Assembly (NCBI GenBank): GCA_021647375.1
Contig: JAKIUV010000033.1
Span: 1 to 26,538, forward strand
Direction of reading: 5' to 3'
Length of the DNA stretch: 26,538 bases
Origin: Robiginitomaculum sp.
GTDB taxonomy: Bacteria > Pseudomonadota > Alphaproteobacteria > Caulobacterales > Maricaulaceae
Position 1 is the stretch's first letter. The number at the start of each line of letters is the position of its first letter. The notes under the pieces are model-generated. The model did no database searches, was not told the origin of the DNA, and saw nothing but the letters and a program-made list of their open reading frames with translations. The translations under genes were made by a program, and so were the position numbers. Shown here in pieces: positions 22,728 through 26,538 of this stretch.

Positions 22728-23906
22728 ATGTCTGATCCTGTCGTTATTGTTGGTCTTGCCCGCACGCCTATGGCGGCGTTTCAAGGGGCATTTAGTACGG
22801 TGCCTGCACCCGATTTGGGTGCCGTTGCCGTGAAGGCCGCACTGAGTGAGAGTGGTATTGATAGTGGTGATGTGGAGCAGATATTTATGGGTTGCGTGTT
22901 GCCTGCCGGGCAAGGTCAGGCACCGGCACGCCAAGCGGCTATCAAGGCCGGGTTAGAGCTTTCTTGCGAAGCCACCACCGTCAACAAAATGTGTGGATCT
23001 GCCATGCAAGCCGCCATCATGGCTCATGATGCCATCAAAGCCGGCACGGCAGATATTATCGTTGCCGGGGGAATGGAGAACATGACGGCTGCGCCCTATG
23101 TGCTACCGAAAGCCCGCGCAGGTTACCGCATGGGCAATGGCGTGATGATCGACACTATGATGCACGATGGTCTGACCGACGCTTATGAGGGCGGGCCTAT
23201 GGGCGTGTTTGCGGACATGATCGCGCAGGAATATCAATTTACCCGCGAAGACCAAGACGCCTATGCTATCGAGTCCGTCATGCGTGCCAGGCGCGCGGCA
23301 GATGCCGGAGATTTTGACCGGGAGATTACACCCGTTACCGTGAAGAGCCGCAAGGGTGATATTGTGGTTTCAACCGACGCAGGCCCTGAAGGCGCACGGC
23401 CAGAAAAAATCCCGAACTTGCGCCCTGTATTCAACAAAGGCGGCACGGTCACAGCCGCCAATGCTAGCTCTATCAATGACGGTGCTGCGGCCTTGGTTTT
23501 GATGCGCAAGTCGGAAGCGGAAAATCGGGGTGTCAAGATTTTGGTCGAGATAAAAGCACACTCAGCCCATGCCCACGAGCCTAAGTATTTCACCACTGCT
23601 CCGGTTAAAGCCATGGAAAAATGCTTAGCCAAAGCAGGATGGAGTGCGGACGATGTTGACCTCTGGGAAATCAATGAAGCTTTCGCCGTCGTGCCTATGA
23701 TCGCTATGCGCGATATGAAACTTGACCATGCCAAGGTCAATGTTAACGGTGGCGCCTGTGTCCTCGGTCATCCCATCGGTGCGTCTGGTGCCCGCATAAT
23801 GGCGACGCTCATAGCAGCTATGGAAAAACGCGGCGCAAAAAAAGGAATGGCGTCCCTCTGTATTGGCGGCGGCGAAGCAACCGCGATTGCGCTTGAAATC
23901 ATCTAG
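22728..23906 (+). CDS. Acetyl-CoA C-acetyltransferase (thiolase)
   Basis: A 392-residue cytoplasmic thiolase interconverting two acetyl-CoA and acetoacetyl-CoA. The nucleophile is C89 in VNKMCGSAMQA, the base pair is H348 in VLGHPIGASGAR and C378 in SLCIGGGEAT, and NEAF completes the oxyanion site. Shine-Dalgarno AAGGA lies before ATG 22728. The length is right for biosynthetic or degradative short-chain thiolases (PhaA/AtoB group), and the ACVLGHPIG form fits that group; the sequence alone does not decide between polyhydroxybutyrate, ketone-body or branched-chain pathways. No partner dehydrogenase or phaB is adjacent. Confidence 0.95.
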   Translation: MSDPVVIVGLARTPMAAFQGAFSTVPAPDLGAVAVKAALSESGIDSGDVEQIFMGCVLPAGQGQAPARQAAIKAGLELSCEATTVNKMCGSAMQAAIMAHDAIKAGTADIIVAGGMENMTAAPYVLPKARAGYRMGNGVMIDTMMHDGLTDAYEGGPMGVFADMIAQEYQFTREDQDAYAIESVMRARRAADAGDFDREITPVTVKSRKGDIVVSTDAGPEGARPEKIPNLRPVFNKGGTVTAANASSINDGAAALVLMRKSEAENRGVKILVEIKAHSAHAHEPKYFTTAPVKAMEKCLAKAGWSADDVDLWEINEAFAVVPMIAMRDMKLDHAKVNVNGGACVLGHPIGASGARIMATLIAAMEKRGAKKGMASLCIGGGEATAIALEII

Positions 23907-24028
23907 AGGGTTCGTGATTCGCGGCGCGGGAAGAAGCATAAAAATCGCCTCTTTGCCAACATTGCAATCCTGCGAAATTTTAATGAATTTTTTGCACCCT
24001 ATCTGTAAACATGGCTTATAAAGGGATT

Positions 24029-26538
24029 ATGGCACCACAAAATACACAATCGGTTTTAACCAAACGCGCTGCTAGCTTGACCCGCCGGGCCTATCGGCAT
24101 TTGGCTTGGGAAACCTATGCGCCCGCATTGGTGTTGGGCGTATTATTTGTGTTGTTGTTTGTTATTGGTGCGGCATTTGGTGTGTGGCAAAGGCTCGGCG
24201 ACCCTTCGCGGCTCATCGCTTTAATCATTTCCGTTTATTTTGTGACCAAGAGCCTAATTGCGGCGCGGCGTAAATTAATGCCCACGAAGTCACAGGCACG
24301 ACGCAGGGTCGAATTGGATAGTGGATTGTTCCATCGTCCGCTCGACACATTGGCGGACACACCCGCACTTAACGATATGTCAGGTGCGGCATGGCAGAAC
24401 CATTTGAAAAGGGCGCAAATTCAAATCCAGCAAGCGGGTACATCATCTTTGCGCCCGGCCATTGCGCCTTTGGACAAATTTTATTTGCGTTTTGCTATAC
24501 CCGTAGTTTTGCTGCTGGCTTTCATGGTCGGGTTTGGCGATAATTATGAACGGTTGCGGGCGAGCCTGACCCCAGGTTGGCTTTACGGCATGACAGCTAA
24601 AACGGCTCATTATGAAGCCTGGATAGACCCGCCAGAATATACGGGCAGGCCGCCTAGCTATTTTAAGGGAGGAGATGATATATCCACCCTTTCCAAAAAT
24701 GCGCCCGAAGGGTCAGAATTTGTCGCCCGCATATCCGGTGTCAAAACCGCACCACGTTTAATAGTTCGCGAAGGCAACCGCACAAGGCGTATCGCCGCCA
24801 AACGGCTCGGCCCACAAAGTTTTGAAGCGAGAGCAATTGTCAACCGAAATGCCGTAGCGAGTTACCGCATTGGTTCGTCTGGAAAATCATGGAAGCTTGA
24901 TGTGGCTAAAGATTTACCGCCCACCATTAGGTTTGATGAAAGGCCAGATGCAGGTAAGCGCGACCGTTTGATATTCAGCTATTCGTTGTCGGACGATTAC
25001 GGCGTTGAAAGCTTGGTTTTGTCACTGGCTTTGCAAAGTGATCTGGAGAATACAGAGCAAATCAGTATTGTTTTGCCTGGTTCATCTGTGCGTAATGCTA
25101 CCAGAGAACCTGGCGGTGTTGATTTGACCAAGCATAAATGGGCTGGCAAGAAAGTACAGGGTCGTTTGCTGGCTGTGGACGGTAAGCGCCAAGTCGGCTC
25201 GACAGCCATGCATAATTTTGTGATTCCAGATAAAATTTTCGTAGAACCGCTCGCTAAAGCGGTGGCGGAGCAACGCCAATTATTGCTGGCGGGCGCGGGC
25301 AGCTATTCGCCCTATACTAAGATGCAAAAAACCAAGCCAGAGCATGAACCATTGTTCAGTGTAGATCGACCGGAAATTGCCATTGCCCGTGCGCCAATAG
25401 ACGTACAGCGCGCCGCGCTTTTGATCGAAGCTATTACCGACAAACCTGTGGGCGTTTACGAAGACCCGAGTGTCTATATGGGGCTGCACAATGTCTATCG
25501 CCGCTTGCAATTAGCGCAAAGCAAGGACGAGCTTGGCGGTATACCCGAGGACTTGTGGAAGATAGCGCTACGGGCTGAATTTGGGCGGCTCGGGGATGCT
25601 TTGGAAGATATGAAACGTGCAGAGCGGGCGCTCAACAATGCCATGGCACGGCGCGCACCACAGCGCGAAGTTGATGCCTTGTTTGACCGCTATAATGAAG
25701 CCGTCGACCGCTATATGGAATTTCTGACACTAGAGGCTATCAAAAATGCCAAAGAGCAAGCGGATAGTGAAGGCGGTGGCGATGGTGCAGATTTCAACAC
25801 AGATGAAATTCAGGCCTTGTTAGATGCTATCGAAGAAGCCAACCGAATGGGCGATACGGCTGCGGCGCGCAAAGCCTTGGCCAAGCTGGCGCAGCTCTTG
25901 GAGAACATGGAAATCCAGATGGCGCAAGGCGGTGGCGGTTCAGGTAGCGGGGTCGGCGAGTCCATGAGTGAGGAGATGAAAGAGGCTCTGGAAGACTTAA
26001 ATGATATTCTCGGCGAACAACGCCGTCTGCGCGACGAAACCCAAGACGCTGGCCGTGCCGAGGCGGACAGTTGGGAGGAAAACAATAATGGGCAAGAGGG
26101 CGCAAATAATAATTCCGGCGACCAGCCATCTGGCAATGAGCTGGCGGATCAACAAGGACAAATCTCTGATATGTTAAATAGTTTGGAAGAGGCTGCGCGT
26201 GGTCAAAGCAAACAAAGTGGTCAGGATGAAGATACCTCAAATACGCAAGATGGTGGCAATCAAGACGAGGATAGCGAGCAAGGCGGCGGCACGGACAAAA
26301 ATGAAAACGGCAATGGCGGGGTCGGGAACGGTGACATTAAACAGGCTTTAGAAGATGCCCGTAATGCCATGGGGCGTAGTGAAGATGCCTTGGCTGAAAG
26401 TGATTTTTTTGGTGCAGGTCGTGCCCAATCAGATGCTATTGACGCTTTGCGCAAGGCCGGTGAGGGTCTGCTTGAACAAGAGGCCGAACGTCTCAAAGCC
26501 GAGCAGGATGAAGACGGGGAAAGCCAAGGCGCAGAAAA
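24029..26538 (+). CDS. TIGR02302/DUF4175 family membrane protein, 3' end beyond the window
   Basis: The frame is open from the start to the right edge with no stop, giving at least 836 residues. ATG 24029 follows AAAGGG closely; ATG 24011 in the same frame is an alternative that lacks a ribosome site. N-terminal membrane segments cover about residues 35-60 and 65-80 (PALVLGVLFVLLFVIG), with another near 155-170 (FAIPVVLLLAFMVGFG). An extracytoplasmic region follows, with the family-like WIDPPEYTGRPP and LSDDYGVESL. The C-terminal third is low-complexity Gln/Asn/Gly/Asp/Glu-rich with amphipathic helices. This order matches the alphaproteobacterial TIGR02302 family. Function is unknown; an envelope role is inferred. 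Confidence 0.88.
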   Translation, partial: MAPQNTQSVLTKRAASLTRRAYRHLAWETYAPALVLGVLFVLLFVIGAAFGVWQRLGDPSRLIALIISVYFVTKSLIAARRKLMPTKSQARRRVELDSGLFHRPLDTLADTPALNDMSGAAWQNHLKRAQIQIQQAGTSSLRPAIAPLDKFYLRFAIPVVLLLAFMVGFGDNYERLRASLTPGWLYGMTAKTAHYEAWIDPPEYTGRPPSYFKGGDDISTLSKNAPEGSEFVARISGVKTAPRLIVREGNRTRRIAAKRLGPQSFEARAIVNRNAVASYRIGSSGKSWKLDVAKDLPPTIRFDERPDAGKRDRLIFSYSLSDDYGVESLVLSLALQSDLENTEQISIVLPGSSVRNATREPGGVDLTKHKWAGKKVQGRLLAVDGKRQVGSTAMHNFVIPDKIFVEPLAKAVAEQRQLLLAGAGSYSPYTKMQKTKPEHEPLFSVDRPEIAIARAPIDVQRAALLIEAITDKPVGVYEDPSVYMGLHNVYRRLQLAQSKDELGGIPEDLWKIALRAEFGRLGDALEDMKRAERALNNAMARRAPQREVDALFDRYNEAVDRYMEFLTLEAIKNAKEQADSEGGGDGADFNTDEIQALLDAIEEANRMGDTAAARKALAKLAQLLENMEIQMAQGGGGSGSGVGESMSEEMKEALEDLNDILGEQRRLRDETQDAGRAEADSWEENNNGQEGANNNSGDQPSGNELADQQGQISDMLNSLEEAARGQSKQSGQDEDTSNTQDGGNQDEDSEQGGGTDKNENGNGGVGNGDIKQALEDARNAMGRSEDALAESDFFGAGRAQSDAIDALRKAGEGLLEQEAERLKAEQDEDGESQGAE

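Noticed and set aside
1..26538. CRISPR arrays, tRNA or rRNA genes, insertion sequences and prophage genes
   Set aside because: No regularly spaced repeats, tRNA-like TPC arms in context, transposase motifs or phage structural genes were found on either strand by reading.

Overview
The window is two unequal parts. Roughly the first 3.76 kb (an unknown C-terminal fragment, an SLC13-type permease and a polysaccharide deacetylase) reads like gammaproteobacterial DNA. Everything from about 3.76 kb to the end reads like one alphaproteobacterial chromosome of moderate GC, probably a Maricaulales/Hyphomonadaceae-type organism. The alphaproteobacterial reading rests on the divergent purD/xseA pair, a DUF2093 gene directly after xseA, and a TIGR02302/DUF4175 gene at the right edge. 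The taxonomic placement is inference; no search was possible. At the seam (about 3757-3778) a deacetylase gene and an oppositely oriented amidohydrolase gene are both cut, and they share a short stretch that fits both reading frames. This looks like a chimeric join, either an assembly artefact or a real microhomology recombination.

Layout, left to right. 1-2374: partial gene with a C-terminal membrane helix, a strong bidirectional terminator, and the leftward SLC13/DASS permease with two TrkA-C domains. 2780-3820: secreted NodB-type deacetylase, truncated at the seam. 3757-5317: leftward purD followed by the start of an amidohydrolase, with a triple 14-bp tandem repeat in the purD 3' end. 5376-8395: rightward xseA, DUF2093, M23 lipoprotein peptidase (with a palindromic repeat element in its 5' region) and a PchB-like chorismate mutase. 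8411-11376: leftward two-gene unit of a large polytopic membrane protein (GT-C-like) and a WecE-type sugar aminotransferase. 11377-13155: a promoter-like and terminator-like leader, then a rightward MATE exporter. 13147-14571: an Lrp/AsnC regulator divergent from a PhzF-family protein. 14561-19201: leftward polA, a lipoprotein methyltransferase and gpmA. 19306-20196: TonB-domain protein. 20624-22326: overlapping pair of a LPG-synthase-TM flippase-like protein and a WbqC-family protein. 22439-23906: dodecin, terminator, acetyl-CoA acetyltransferase. 24029-end: TIGR02302 family membrane protein, open at the right edge.

Most of the window is housekeeping: purine synthesis, DNA repair and replication, glycolysis and thiolysis. 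Envelope functions are interspersed: LytM-type peptidase, sugar transamination and possible glycosyl transfer, WbqC, TonB and the flippase-like protein. No tRNA, rRNA, CRISPR array, transposase or phage gene was seen. No multigene system that I would call undescribed is evident. The points most worth a second look are the chimeric seam, the repeat element inside the M23 gene, the structured leader of the MATE gene, and the His-to-Cys change in the M23 active site.
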